DNA from: an uncultured Clostridia bacterium
GTDB taxonomy: Bacteria > Bacillota > Clostridia > Christensenellales > Borkfalkiaceae
Assembly: GCA_934271255.1 (NCBI GenBank)
Contig: CAKQQS010000004.1
Span: 62,001 to 126,000, forward strand
Reading direction: 5' to 3'
DNA: 64,000 nucleotides
The notes beneath the pieces are model-generated. The model worked only from the letters and a program-made list of their open reading frames with translations. It searched no databases and had not been told where the DNA came from. Shown one piece after another: positions 16,435 to 24,601 of the stretch (positions within the stretch are counted from its first letter, which is position 1; each line of letters starts with the position of its first letter). The translations under genes and the position numbers were made by a program.

Positions 16435-17670
16435 ATGAAACAGTTTGGAAAAATACTTAAATTCGAGCTGAAAGGCTATCTTAAAAACAAAGTCTTTGTA
16501 GGCGTTACGATATTTCTTGTAGCGGCAATCGCTATCGCTATGTTTATTCCGAATATTATCGCGGCTTTCAAGTCCGGGACAACGCCGCCGGAGGATCTTC
16601 CCGTAATGCTTGTTTACGCCGAAGACGAAACCCTTTCTAAAACCGTAAAGGAATATTTTACGCAAGCCTTTACGGGGTATAACGTAAAAGTTGCCGACGG
16701 AACGCTTGACGATATAAAATCGCAGATTACAAGCGGCAGCGTCGAGTGCGCTTTTGTTTTGAACAGTCCGGCGTCTTACACTTATTACGTAAACAATCTC
16801 AATATGAGAGATTCTAATCAGGCTGTTGCGAACACGGTGTTGCAAGAGGTTTACAGAGTGAACGCTATGATACAAAACGGACTATCCCCCGAACAAGCGA
16901 AAGATATTATGTCGGTGGTTATCGAAAGCGACACGATGACGCTCGGCGTTGACCAGATAAAAAATTATTTTTATACCTACATAATGATATTCGCATTATA
17001 TACGGTTATTATGCTATACGGGCAACTTATTGCGACCAACGTGGCAAGCGAAAAGAGTTCACGGGCTATGGAAGTTCTAATTACGAGCGCAAAGCCGACG
17101 AGTATGATGTTCGGAAAGGTTTTTGCGTCCTGTATCGTAGGCTTTGCCCAACTCGTGCTTGTGTTCGGCTCGGCGTTACTGTTCTATAATATCAATAAAG
17201 CGCAGTTGAAAAATTCGGTAATCGCTTCGATATTCGGCATGCCCGTAAACCTGTTTGTTTATATGCTCGTATTCTTTGTTCTCGGCTTTTTGATATACGC
17301 TTTCCTTTACGGAGCAATCGGCTCAACCGCGTCAAAACTTGAAGATATAAGCACTATGGTATTGCCCGTCACTTTCTTTTTCATTACCGCATTTATGGTG
17401 GTTCTGTTCTCGATGATAGGCGGCAACGTAAATTCCGTGTTGATGAAGATATGCTCGTATATTCCGTTCACTTCGTCTATGGCTATGTTTACGAGAGTTT
17501 GTATGAGTACGGTTGCTTGGTATGAGATTTTCATTTCCATTATAATCTTAATCGGCTCTACCGTCGGTATCGGTGTTTTGTCGGCTAAAATCTACCGTGT
17601 AGGCGTTCTTCTTTACGGCACCACGCCGAAGTTTACAAAAATTATAAAAGAAGTCTTTAAGAAACAGTAG
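16435..17670 (+). CDS. ABC-2 type permease, NatB-like
   Basis: A 411-residue permease with one N-terminal helix (about 20-42), an extracytoplasmic domain of about 140 residues, and five or six C-terminal helices (about 180-400), the NatB/YhaP arrangement. The ribosome binding site AAGGAGG precedes the ATG. It pairs with the ATPase at 15532. Translation stops at TAG 17668-17670, after which the same frame stays open to 17859 (see next entry). Confidence 0.93.
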   Translation: MKQFGKILKFELKGYLKNKVFVGVTIFLVAAIAIAMFIPNIIAAFKSGTTPPEDLPVMLVYAEDETLSKTVKEYFTQAFTGYNVKVADGTLDDIKSQITSGSVECAFVLNSPASYTYYVNNLNMRDSNQAVANTVLQEVYRVNAMIQNGLSPEQAKDIMSVVIESDTMTLGVDQIKNYFYTYIMIFALYTVIMLYGQLIATNVASEKSSRAMEVLITSAKPTSMMFGKVFASCIVGFAQLVLVFGSALLFYNINKAQLKNSVIASIFGMPVNLFVYMLVFFVLGFLIYAFLYGAIGSTASKLEDISTMVLPVTFFFITAFMVVLFSMIGGNVNSVLMKICSYIPFTSSMAMFTRVCMSTVAWYEIFISIIILIGSTVGIGVLSAKIYRVGVLLYGTTPKFTKIIKEVFKKQ

Positions 17671-17859
17671 TCAACCGTCAAAAGAACGGCAGACTTCGTA
17701 AAAGGACTTTTTCCGCTCAATTTACCGGCTGAACAAATTTTTGCATATTTGAGTGTTAATAGCGTTTTGATAACCGCCCTATGCGGAATCTCAATTACGG
17801 CGGTCTTGCTTTTTATAACTATGGGTACGGTTAATAAAGCAGTATGGCGTAAAAGTTAA
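17671..17859 (+). pseudogene. Membrane-protein-like fragment in frame after the permease stop
   Basis: Directly after the permease TAG, 62 further sense codons in the same frame encode a protein-like sequence with a hydrophobic helix (NSVLITALCGISITAVLLFI) and a basic end (KAVWRKS) before TAA. No start codon with a ribosome binding site is visible. It looks like the 3' end of another membrane-protein gene whose beginning was deleted, or of a read-through extension. The permease itself appears complete without it. Confidence 0.45.
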
Positions 17860-18173
17860 AAACAAAAGAACAGAAATGAAAAAAGGAAGTTTGGGTAAGA
17901 CGGCTCTTTTGTGGTGGCGCACGTTGTCTGTAAGGAGCCTCTTTTTGCAAGGCAGAGAAAGGTTTTTTTAACGTTTTCTTGAAAAAGCCTGCGCGCTAAC
18001 GCCTGCTCTTACCTTTTTCTACTTTGTGTATCGGCGCGGTCTTTTGTTCAAACGTCGGTTTGTGGTTTGTTGCTTAAAAACAAAACTTTATTTATAAAAG
18101 TTCCGCTCGCGTATTCTTCGGTGATTTTTCGCACGCTTTCAAGTTTTTATCGCGTTTTTCTATTGCTCTTATT
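17860..18173. other. Non-coding stretch, start of gene-free region
   Basis: No gene is supported here. This begins a roughly 4.1-kb region (17860-22004) with no protein-coding gene I would call. Confidence 0.6.
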
Positions 18174-18366
18174 ATAACGCAAAGAACCGCAAGAAAAAGG
18201 CTGTGGATTTTTCGCAGATATCGCTCGTTCCGCATTGCCGTTTTTAATAATACATAAAAAGATTTACGCCATAACGCAAAGAACCGCAAAAAAAGGCTGT
18301 GGATTTTTCGCAGATATCGCTCGTTTCGTGTTGCCGTTTTTAATAATACATAAAAAGATTTACGCC
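18174..18366. repeat. 97-bp tandem repeat, two copies
   Basis: Two adjacent copies (18174-18270 and 18271-18366) that begin ATAACGCAAAGAACCGCAA and contain GGCTGTGGATTTTTCGCAG. Differences are few (for example TTCCGCATTG versus TTTCGTGTTG). Confidence 0.9.
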
Positions 18367-18490
18367 CACAAGACAGTTTCTGTTTGTCAAAGCCCTTTTT
18401 TGAGTTGCCGATCAACAGAACAGGCGTTGGCAAGCCTGTTTTTATTTAAGCGCTTTGCATTGTTCCGACGAATGCCGAAACGCTTCTTTT

Positions 18491-18721
18491 TTATAAATCT
18501 TTCATTATTTCGGCGCATTTTTGTTCATAATCTTCCGCGCGTACAAGATTGCCTTTAAACAACTCTTCCAACTCTCTCAATATTTCCCGACCGGATTTTT
18601 CGCTCGCGGACTTTTGATCGGTGTAATCGGAACACTCGAACACTTCTTTCGTGTTGCGTTTGCCGCAATCGGCGTAACTTTTGCTAGCGGTAAAGTTGTA
18701 CCGCGTTTTTCTTATAATCAT
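18491..18721 (-). pseudogene. Remnant of a SHOCT-domain membrane protein (C-terminus)
   Basis: The minus-strand translation ends with a SHOCT-like tail (LRELEELFKGNLVRAEDYE then AEIMKDL) that closely matches the end of the intact 295-residue protein at 62298-63185 (LRELEDLFSGNLISAEEYE then DEIMKDL). The preceding linker also matches (EVFECSDYTDQK versus EVFGYSDYTEQK). The membrane domain is absent; upstream sequence runs into the 151-bp repeat. A decayed paralogue or recombination scar is the simplest reading. Confidence 0.75.
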
Positions 18722-18921
18722 TTTTATGCGTGTGTATGGGTGATTCGGTTACGGATTCACCCTTTTGCTCGGTGCAATCGGAACACTCGAACACTTCTTT
18801 CGTGTTGCGTTTGCCGCAATCGGCGTAACTTTTGCTAGCGGCAAAGTTGTACCGCGTTTTCCTTACAATCATTTTTATGCGTGTGTATGGGCGATTAGGG
18901 TTACGGATTAACCCTTTTGCG
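18621..18921. repeat. 151-bp tandem repeat, two copies
   Basis: Copies start at 18621 and 18772 and share long identical runs, including GAACACTCGAACACTTC and CCGCAATCGGCGTAACTTT. The first copy overlaps the SHOCT remnant, so the array arose by duplication of that remnant's 5' part. Confidence 0.9.
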
Positions 18922-18922
18922 C

Positions 18923-19070
18923 GCTATGTTTAAAAAGCGAGTTGCCGATACTACCTCATTTGCGGGCTTTTTGTTTCGCTATGTTTAAAAAGCGAGTTGC
19001 CTATACTACTTCATTTGTGGGTTTTTGTTTTGCTGTTTTTTAAAAGGCGAGCCGCCGACACCCTGTCTTT
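18923..19070. repeat. 55-bp tandem repeat, about three copies
   Basis: Units start at 18923, 18978 and about 19031 with GCTATGTTTAAAAAGCGAG; the third is diverged. Confidence 0.8.
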
Positions 19071-19084
19071 CGCAACCGCCCCTG

Positions 19085-19350
19085 CGATTGCTTGTTCCGG
19101 TTCCATATCGACAAGTCGACGTTCAAGCGTCAAACGGTCTGTGGTTGCTTCCAAAACCATTATAATTTATACTTTCCTTGCGACTGTTTGTTCCTTTTTT
19201 ATATCGACAAGGCAATATTCAAAAGGCGAATGGTCTGCGGTTGCTGTTAAAATCTTTATAATTTATATATTCCTTGCGATCGCCTGCTTCTTCTTTGTAT
19301 CCTATCAGGCAAGTCGGTATTCAAGAGATGAACCGCTTGCTTTTGCCGAC
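19085..19350. repeat. 96-bp tandem repeat, about three copies
   Basis: Units start at 19085, 19181 and 19277 with CGA(T/C)TG-like sequence and share ATATCGACAAG, TTCAA and TATAATTTATA blocks. The third copy is the most diverged and seems truncated. Confidence 0.8.
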
Positions 19351-19508
19351 AAACTCTTCATAAATATTTCCCGTTGTAAAAACAGTTACCGTTTTTTTGC
19401 TTCGATTTTGACAAAGTTTGTATATAAAAGCCTTATTTTCAGCCCCATTTTTAATAAAAAAGGGTAATTTTTGCTGATTTTTACTAAACTTATTCGTGTT
19501 TCAAAAAG

Positions 19509-19560
19509 TTATCGACATATTGACAAGTTATTAACAAATTGTTTCATAAATTGTGAATAA
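19509..19560. other. Candidate DnaA-box cluster
   Basis: Within 52 bp: TTATCGACA (19509-19517, one mismatch to TTATCCACA), TTATTAACA (19528-19536, one mismatch to TTATTCACA) and TGTGAATAA (19552-19560, the reverse of TTATTCACA, exact to TTATNCACA). The surroundings are AT-rich and no gene is present. Combined with nearby parS sites and the strand switch of genes, this could be part of oriC. Confidence 0.45.
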
Positions 19561-19622
19561 AGAATTGCGTTGCTTAAAAACCGATAATAAAGAGCCTTAA
19601 AAACGTGCCGAAAAGTCAAAAA

Positions 19623-19638
19623 TGTTTCGCGTGAAACA
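19623..19638. promoter_or_regulatory. parS-like ParB site 1
   Basis: TGTTTCGCGTGAAACA differs from the Bacillota parS consensus TGTTTCACGTGAAACA at one base. Confidence 0.8.
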
Positions 19639-19765
19639 TAAAAATAAAGCCGCCTGATTTTACAAGTAGGAAGAAAAATCTCTATACATTAAAACAGCAT
19701 AAACACCGAATAATATACGAATTATACTGCATAAAACCGCAAATATTCAATAAAAATGCATAAAA

Positions 19766-19781
19766 TGTTCCACGTGAAACC
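19766..19781. promoter_or_regulatory. parS-like ParB site 2
   Basis: TGTTCCACGTGAAACC keeps the core CCACGTGAAAC; only the last base breaks the TGTTNCACGTGAAACA pattern. Confidence 0.8.
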
Positions 19782-20043
19782 CGCTTTTTGCATTAAAAAA
19801 ATAAAGGCATGAAGCGGAGTTGTGTGACGGTAAAAACGTTGTCAAATTCGTTTTTGCAAATATAATAACTAAACCGCCTTTAAGAAAAAATAAATATCTG
19901 CGTCCTTTTCTGCTCGGCAACTGTGTTGGGTGCAACGTGTCGTTTTAAATAAATATCGGCGCAAAAACAAAATATAAACACAATAAATTATATTTTGTAT
20001 GCGCCCGACGATTGTTGAAAGCGCAATAAACATTGCATTGTGT

Positions 20044-20063
20044 ATTGTTCCACGTGGAACAAT
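20044..20063. promoter_or_regulatory. parS-like ParB site 3
   Basis: ATTGTTCCACGTGGAACAAT is a perfect 20-bp palindrome containing the common parS form TGTTCCACGTGGAACA. ParB is encoded 9 kb to the left. Confidence 0.9.
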
Positions 20064-21590
20064 TTTGTTGACAAAACCGCTTGCGTTATTAGCGTTGCTT
20101 GTTACGGCGATTTGTTTTTTCTGCGTAAAACGGGTTTTGGGTGTGCTAAAACTTGTGTCTTAATAAAGAAGGCAGTGGCGTGTGTCGGTGTAGGTTTTTC
20201 AGATCTACAAACAAAAGTTGTGCAAAACAAAGGGGCGAAAATATAATCGGTTGTGCTTTTTAATAAAAATGGTTAGAACAACAAGCGAGTATAAAGATTT
20301 AATATGCTTTGGCCGTTGACGGTGTGCCGAAAACCGACGACAAAAAGCGGTGGCTGGTTGTTGCCTGACGTGATGAGTGGCATAGGAACTATGGCTAACG
20401 GAAGTTTAGTGTAAAAGTCGAATGAAAATTGCCGTGAATGTTCTTGCGAAGAGATGAAGCAAATGGCAGCAACGAGAAAGCCCTGGTGTAAATGTTTTTT
20501 TGTGGAAAGGGTGCCTGTCGGGATAGAGCGGAGTGTTTTTAAAGAGATTATAAGCAAGGTTTGTTCAAAGCGTTTTTCGGCGTTGAAGTGCGTTGGCTAT
20601 GGGGCGGTGGTATAAGATGAGAATTGATGATTAAGGGGCTGAAAAGCGTTATGATTAGTGCAAAAAATCAAGGAAGTATTTAAAAAGAAGCAAGAGCGGC
20701 TACTATGCGGCGATTTTTGGATTCAAGCAATAACGCAGTTTGATGCGTAAAATTATTTTTTGTCGCGCAACGACTATACCGAGACGGGTTAGTTGTTGCG
20801 CAAAAAGAAAAACCGTCGGTGCGTAATATAAAAGCAAAAAACGGAGATAACGCGATAGAAAGATGATAGCGTTTCAAAAAACATATAGCGCATAGTTGTT
20901 TTGGCGCATGAATATTTATGGGCGCATAAAAAATATGGCGCAAGTTTTTTTGAAAAAACAGGACAGGATGAAAAATTAAAAAATCGATTTGAGCCGCTTA
21001 TTGCCGTTTTAACGGGCGAAACCTCCTTTTTGAACAAGAAGTCGAGCCGTTTATTTTCATCCGTTTAAAAAGAAATCGATTTTTTCGCTGATTTTACCCC
21101 GTTTTTCTTTGTAAAAACGGAGATTTTTTGACTAAAAGAAAGATTTTTACATTCTTTACCCGTATTTTTCTTAAAGTTGCTTGTTTTGTACAAAAAAGCG
21201 GTGTGTTTCATTGTCTAAGCATGTTTTAAAAAAAATGTATGCTCGTCGGTTGAAAAACGTTGAAAAGTCGTTGACGCGGTTAGAAAAGTATAACGTGGTT
21301 AAAAGTTGCGTTTATAAATCGCTAAGGAAAGGTTTAACGACATTTTATCGAAACGATTTGATAAAGGTTTTGCTATATCGTAAAAAACACGGCAACGTTA
21401 AAAATCGAACGGCGTGTATATGCAAAAAATTGAGCGGAATTGCAACGTTAGGCGTTAACTAAGGGTAAAAGCGTAAGAGTTATAAAATTGTTAAACGATA
21501 GACCGGTTTTTTTAGGTCGATCCGGTTGTGAAAAAACGGTCTTGAAAAAAAGAACTTTTCATGATATAATAAAACAAATAAACGTGTTTG
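20064..21590. other. Gene-poor DNA right of parS sites
   Basis: About 1.5 kb with only short, overlapping, low-complexity frames on both strands (for example 20273-20557 minus and 21181-21462 plus) that lack ribosome binding sites and recognisable domains. I see no RNA gene or mobile element. It may be decayed sequence or origin-associated spacer. Confidence 0.5.
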
Positions 21591-21593
21591 GGG

Positions 21594-21960
21594 AACAAAC
21601 AAACTGCGTATGTGTGAAAAAGTTGGTTTTTAGTGAGATTGTCTTTGGAAGCCGACGGGCAGAGAAAAAACAACGCGCAAGAGAAGTTTTTTTTAACACG
21701 GTTAACTTTTTAGGCAACAACCGAACTGTGTTTATACGAGAAAGTCGGTTTTTGACAAGAATGTCTTTTGACGGCGACGGGCAAGCCAAACAACCCGCAA
21801 GGGAACGGTTTTTCAACGAGGTTAACTTTTTTAGGAGCAACCGAACTGTGTTTATACGAGAAAGTTGATTTTCGGCAAGGGCGTCTTTTTAAGGCAAGGG
21901 GCAAGCCAAAAGCAGTACGCGAAAGAGCAGATGTTTCTGAGCGTTCATCGGTTGGCGGCA
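21594..21960. repeat. Tandem repeat of about 122 bp, three diverged copies
   Basis: Copies begin near 21597, 21718 and 21840 and share AACCGAACTGTGTTTATACGAGAAAG, the GGGCAAGCCAAA block and GAACGGTTTTTCAACGAGG-like sequence. The plus strand is open through most of it, but the product is low in complexity and no start site is convincing. Confidence 0.8.
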
Positions 21961-22004
21961 AATAATAAAAATGCGTAATATAAGAAAAATTAAGGAGCAA
22001 AAAT

Positions 22005-22670
22005 ATGTTTGAAAAAACAACGGCGATACAAGGCTTGCCTTTTTATGAATATCTGACGGACGAACAAAAGAAAATCGTTTTCGATAATTCCGAAATAAAG
22101 GTTTACAAAAAAGGCGAAGAAATCACGGGGCTTATAAACCACTGCATCGGTCCGTTTTTGATACTCGAAGGAGAAGTTCGGGCGATAATAGACGACGAAA
22201 ATTGCAGAGAGATAACCTTGTTTGAATTGCGCGCGAACGAAATAGGCTTATTGTCGGCGGCTTGCGTTCTCGAACATATCACGTTCGACGCCAAATTCGT
22301 GGTAGAAAAGGACAGCGTTCTTTTAACGGTAAAGTCGTGCGCAGTAAAGAAAATTATGGAAGCGAACGCGGAGGTCAGGTGCGTTATTTTTGAAACGCTT
22401 ACGGACAGGTTTTCCCTATGCATGACGACGTTGCACGGGCTTTTGTTTACTCGGTACGAAAGAAGAATGGCGGCGTTTTTAGTGGAGAGATACGTTTATA
22501 CGGGCGAAACGGAGTTTAAGATAACGCAAGAAGAAGTCGCGAAAATGACGAGTTCGGCAAGAGAAGTCGCGGGGAAAACCATAAGACAGTTTGCCAAAGA
22601 CGGAATAATCGAATACGGTCGGGGGAAAATCAAAATACTCGATATACAAAAATTAAAAAATATGCTTTGA
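22005..22670 (+). CDS. Crp/Fnr-family transcription regulator
   Basis: A 221-residue regulator with an N-terminal cyclic-nucleotide-binding-like beta barrel (about 15-125) and a C-terminal winged helix (about 150-220; ITQEEVAKMTSSAREVAGKTIRQF is the recognition region). Cysteines at about 46, 86, 112 and 126 are scattered, not in the Fnr FeS arrangement, so the ligand is unknown. The ribosome binding site AAGGAGC precedes the ATG. It lies upstream of the thiol-redox operon on the same strand and could control it. Confidence 0.93.
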   Translation: MFEKTTAIQGLPFYEYLTDEQKKIVFDNSEIKVYKKGEEITGLINHCIGPFLILEGEVRAIIDDENCREITLFELRANEIGLLSAACVLEHITFDAKFVVEKDSVLLTVKSCAVKKIMEANAEVRCVIFETLTDRFSLCMTTLHGLLFTRYERRMAAFLVERYVYTGETEFKITQEEVAKMTSSAREVAGKTIRQFAKDGIIEYGRGKIKILDIQKLKNML

Positions 22671-22974
22671 CGACAAGACAAACGGAATACGGTTAAAATG
22701 CCGCGGCAAATTACGGCGGGTTCTTTTCGGTCGCTTTGAGAAATTGTCGCAAAGCCGACTTAAAAAAACGGGTTGATATTGTAATTGAAAAAACAATATA
22801 ATTTAACAATGAAAAAATTACGGGCATAGGATTGTAATATTCTTGTCCGAAAAAAGCGAAGAGTTGTAAATAGCGTAGCCGAACGGTTTCCCGTTCGGCT
22901 TTTTCGTTATGAGAGCAACTCTCTTTTATTTGCAAACGAGAAAAGGTATAATTAAACAAAAAAGGTGCGTGATT
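22671..22974 (+). promoter_or_regulatory. Leader or small transcript upstream of ccdA
   Basis: TTGATA (22773-22778), 18-nt spacer and TATAAT (22797-22802) form a plausible promoter. About 75 bp later a strong terminator (22877-22905) follows, then ccdA begins at 22975. The transcript of about 100 nt could be an attenuated leader or a small RNA; no riboswitch class is recognised. Confidence 0.4.
22877..22905 (+). terminator. Intrinsic terminator upstream of ccdA
   Basis: AGCCGAACGG, loop TTTC, CCGTTCGGCT, then TTTTC. Confidence 0.85.
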
Positions 22975-24033
22975 ATGGACTTTTTGTTGACGTTTTTCGA
23001 AGGGCTTGCATCGTTTATATCGCCGTGTATGTTGCCGATGATACCGTTGTATCTTTCCTATTTCGCGGGCGACAACGAAACCGACGAGTGGGAATCGCAG
23101 TCTGTTGAAGCCGAAGAAAACGTAAAAAAGAGCGTTGAAGAAACAACGCAAATAATAAAAGCGGAAAGCGGTAGCGCGCCGCAAGAAACGATTGCTCGGG
23201 AAATCACCGACGAAGTAACGCGGTTTGTTGAAGCCGAAGAAAACGTAAAAAAGAGCGTTGAAGAAACAACGCAAATAATAAAAGAGGAAAGCGAGAGCGC
23301 GCCGCAAGAAGCGATTGCTCGGGAAATCACCGACGAAGTAACGCGGTCTGTTGAGCCGGAAGATAACGTAGAAAAAAACGGTACGGACATAACGCCGATA
23401 GTCACAACGGAGAACAATGCGGAAAAACAAACAAACGAAACAACGCAAGCGGTTGCGGACGAAAAAAGCAAAAAGGCGAACAAGAAAAAATATCGCGCGC
23501 TTATAAGGTCTTTATTTTTTGTCTTCGGGTTCACTCTTATGTTCGTCGTTTTCGGCGGACTGGTCGGGCTTATCAGCGGATATATAAGTAAATATAAAAA
23601 GGTTATCAATATCGTTGCGGGCGTTATAGTTATCATATTCGGATTGTCTTATATAGGGTTGTTCGGGTTGCCTTTTTTCAAGGGTCTGAAAAAGACGTAT
23701 AAGATAAACGGCGTATGGTCGGCTTTTTTGTTCGGCATAGTGTTTGCGGTGGGAGTAGGTCCGTGTACGGGGGCTTTTTTAGGCTCGGCGCTTGCGCTTG
23801 CTTCCGCTTCGGGAACGGTTATGAAAGGCATATTGTTGCTGCTGTTTTATTCGTTGGGAATAGGAATCCCGTTTATAGTAACGGCGATTCTTACGGACAA
23901 AACGAAAAAACTGTTCGGGTTTATCAAAAGGCATTTCAAAGTTATAAAAATCGTCAGCGGAAGTTTGCTCGTCGTTATGGGCGTTTTAATGGCGGCAGGC
24001 GTTATGGACAAAATCGGCGCGATTTTAAGTTAG
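22975..24033 (+). CDS. ccdA: CcdA/DsbD-type thiol-disulfide membrane transporter with repeat insert
   Basis: A 352-residue member of the CcdA family, which moves electrons across the membrane to extracytoplasmic thioredoxins. I chose the ATG at 22975 because the protein then starts MDFLLTFFEG, with AAAGGTG upstream. The two redox cysteines are in SPCMLPMIPLYL (helix 1) and GVGPCTGAFLG (helix 4). Unusually, an acidic insert of about 140 residues separates helix 1 from helix 2 and contains two near-identical 41-residue repeats (from about 43 and 84) and a diverged third (125). The following genes encode its likely partners, two TlpA-like proteins and a thioredoxin. Confidence 0.93.
   Translation: MDFLLTFFEGLASFISPCMLPMIPLYLSYFAGDNETDEWESQSVEAEENVKKSVEETTQIIKAESGSAPQETIAREITDEVTRFVEAEENVKKSVEETTQIIKEESESAPQEAIAREITDEVTRSVEPEDNVEKNGTDITPIVTTENNAEKQTNETTQAVADEKSKKANKKKYRALIRSLFFVFGFTLMFVVFGGLVGLISGYISKYKKVINIVAGVIVIIFGLSYIGLFGLPFFKGLKKTYKINGVWSAFLFGIVFAVGVGPCTGAFLGSALALASASGTVMKGILLLLFYSLGIGIPFIVTAILTDKTKKLFGFIKRHFKVIKIVSGSLLVVMGVLMAAGVMDKIGAILS
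23101..23469 (+). repeat. 123-bp in-frame tandem repeat in ccdA
   Basis: Units start at 23101, 23224 and 23347 (the last diverged). Each encodes a 41-residue acidic segment beginning SVEAEENVKKSVEETTQ. The length is a multiple of three, so copy changes keep the frame. Confidence 0.92.
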
Positions 24034-24045
24034 GAGAATAAGTCG

Positions 24046-24600
24046 ATGAAAAAAACAAAAAAGATTATTTTAACCGTAATGATTGCGGTACTGTTTGTCG
24101 GCGCGTTGGCGGGCGCGTACTTCGGGTATAAAAAATTGTCCGGGAAATACGATCCGTCGGGCGGTGTTTCCGCTAGCGGCAAAGAACAATATAAAGAGTT
24201 TTTTATGACGGACGCCGACGGTAACGTAACGAAACTCTCCGAGTTTATAGGAAAACCCGTCGTTATAAACTTCTGGGCGTACTGGTGCGCTCCCTGTAAA
24301 AGCGAACTGCCTCATTTCGATAAACTTGCAAAAGAATACGGCGATAGGGTAACCTTTCTAATGGTCAACGTGTTCTACGACGGCAAAAAACAAAAAACTC
24401 TTGATTTCGTTTCGCAAAACGGCTATACTTTTCCGCTTTATTTCGACAACGACGATTCCGCGGCTTCCGCTTACGGGATTTCGTCCGTTCCCGAAACGCT
24501 TTTCATATCGGCGGACGGGAAAATAATAGCGAAACGTTTGGGAGCGATGAGTGAATCGGTTATACGAAACTATTTAACGCAATTATTAAAGGGGAACTGA
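24046..24600 (+). CDS. TlpA/ResA-like membrane-anchored thioredoxin
   Basis: A 184-residue protein with an N-terminal membrane anchor (about 6-28) and an extracytoplasmic thioredoxin fold (about 50-184) carrying the active site WCAPC. The cis-proline region is SSVPETLF. It starts 12 bp after ccdA and likely receives electrons from CcdA to reduce extracytoplasmic disulfides. Confidence 0.93.
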   Translation: MKKTKKIILTVMIAVLFVGALAGAYFGYKKLSGKYDPSGGVSASGKEQYKEFFMTDADGNVTKLSEFIGKPVVINFWAYWCAPCKSELPHFDKLAKEYGDRVTFLMVNVFYDGKKQKTLDFVSQNGYTFPLYFDNDDSAASAYGISSVPETLFISADGKIIAKRLGAMSESVIRNYLTQLLKGN

Positions 24601-24601
24601 A

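Noticed and set aside
15191..17859. Integrated mobile element carrying the ABC cassette
   Set aside because: No integrase, transposase, terminal inverted repeats or target duplication could be seen around it.
18204..18305. TGTGGATTT as DnaA boxes in the 97-bp repeats
   Set aside because: Two mismatches to the consensus and present only because the unit is repeated.
20273..21462. Several frames of 80-95 codons in the gene-free region
   Set aside because: Overlapping on both strands, without start signals or domains, and unlike the resident codon use.
21488..21868. 126-residue plus-strand frame across the 122-bp repeats
   Set aside because: No convincing start, and the product is just the translated repeat; kept as a repeat only.
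22711..23448. 245-residue minus-strand frame antisense to ccdA
   Set aside because: It is the shadow of the in-frame repeat of ccdA; its product is a Phe/Arg-rich artefact.
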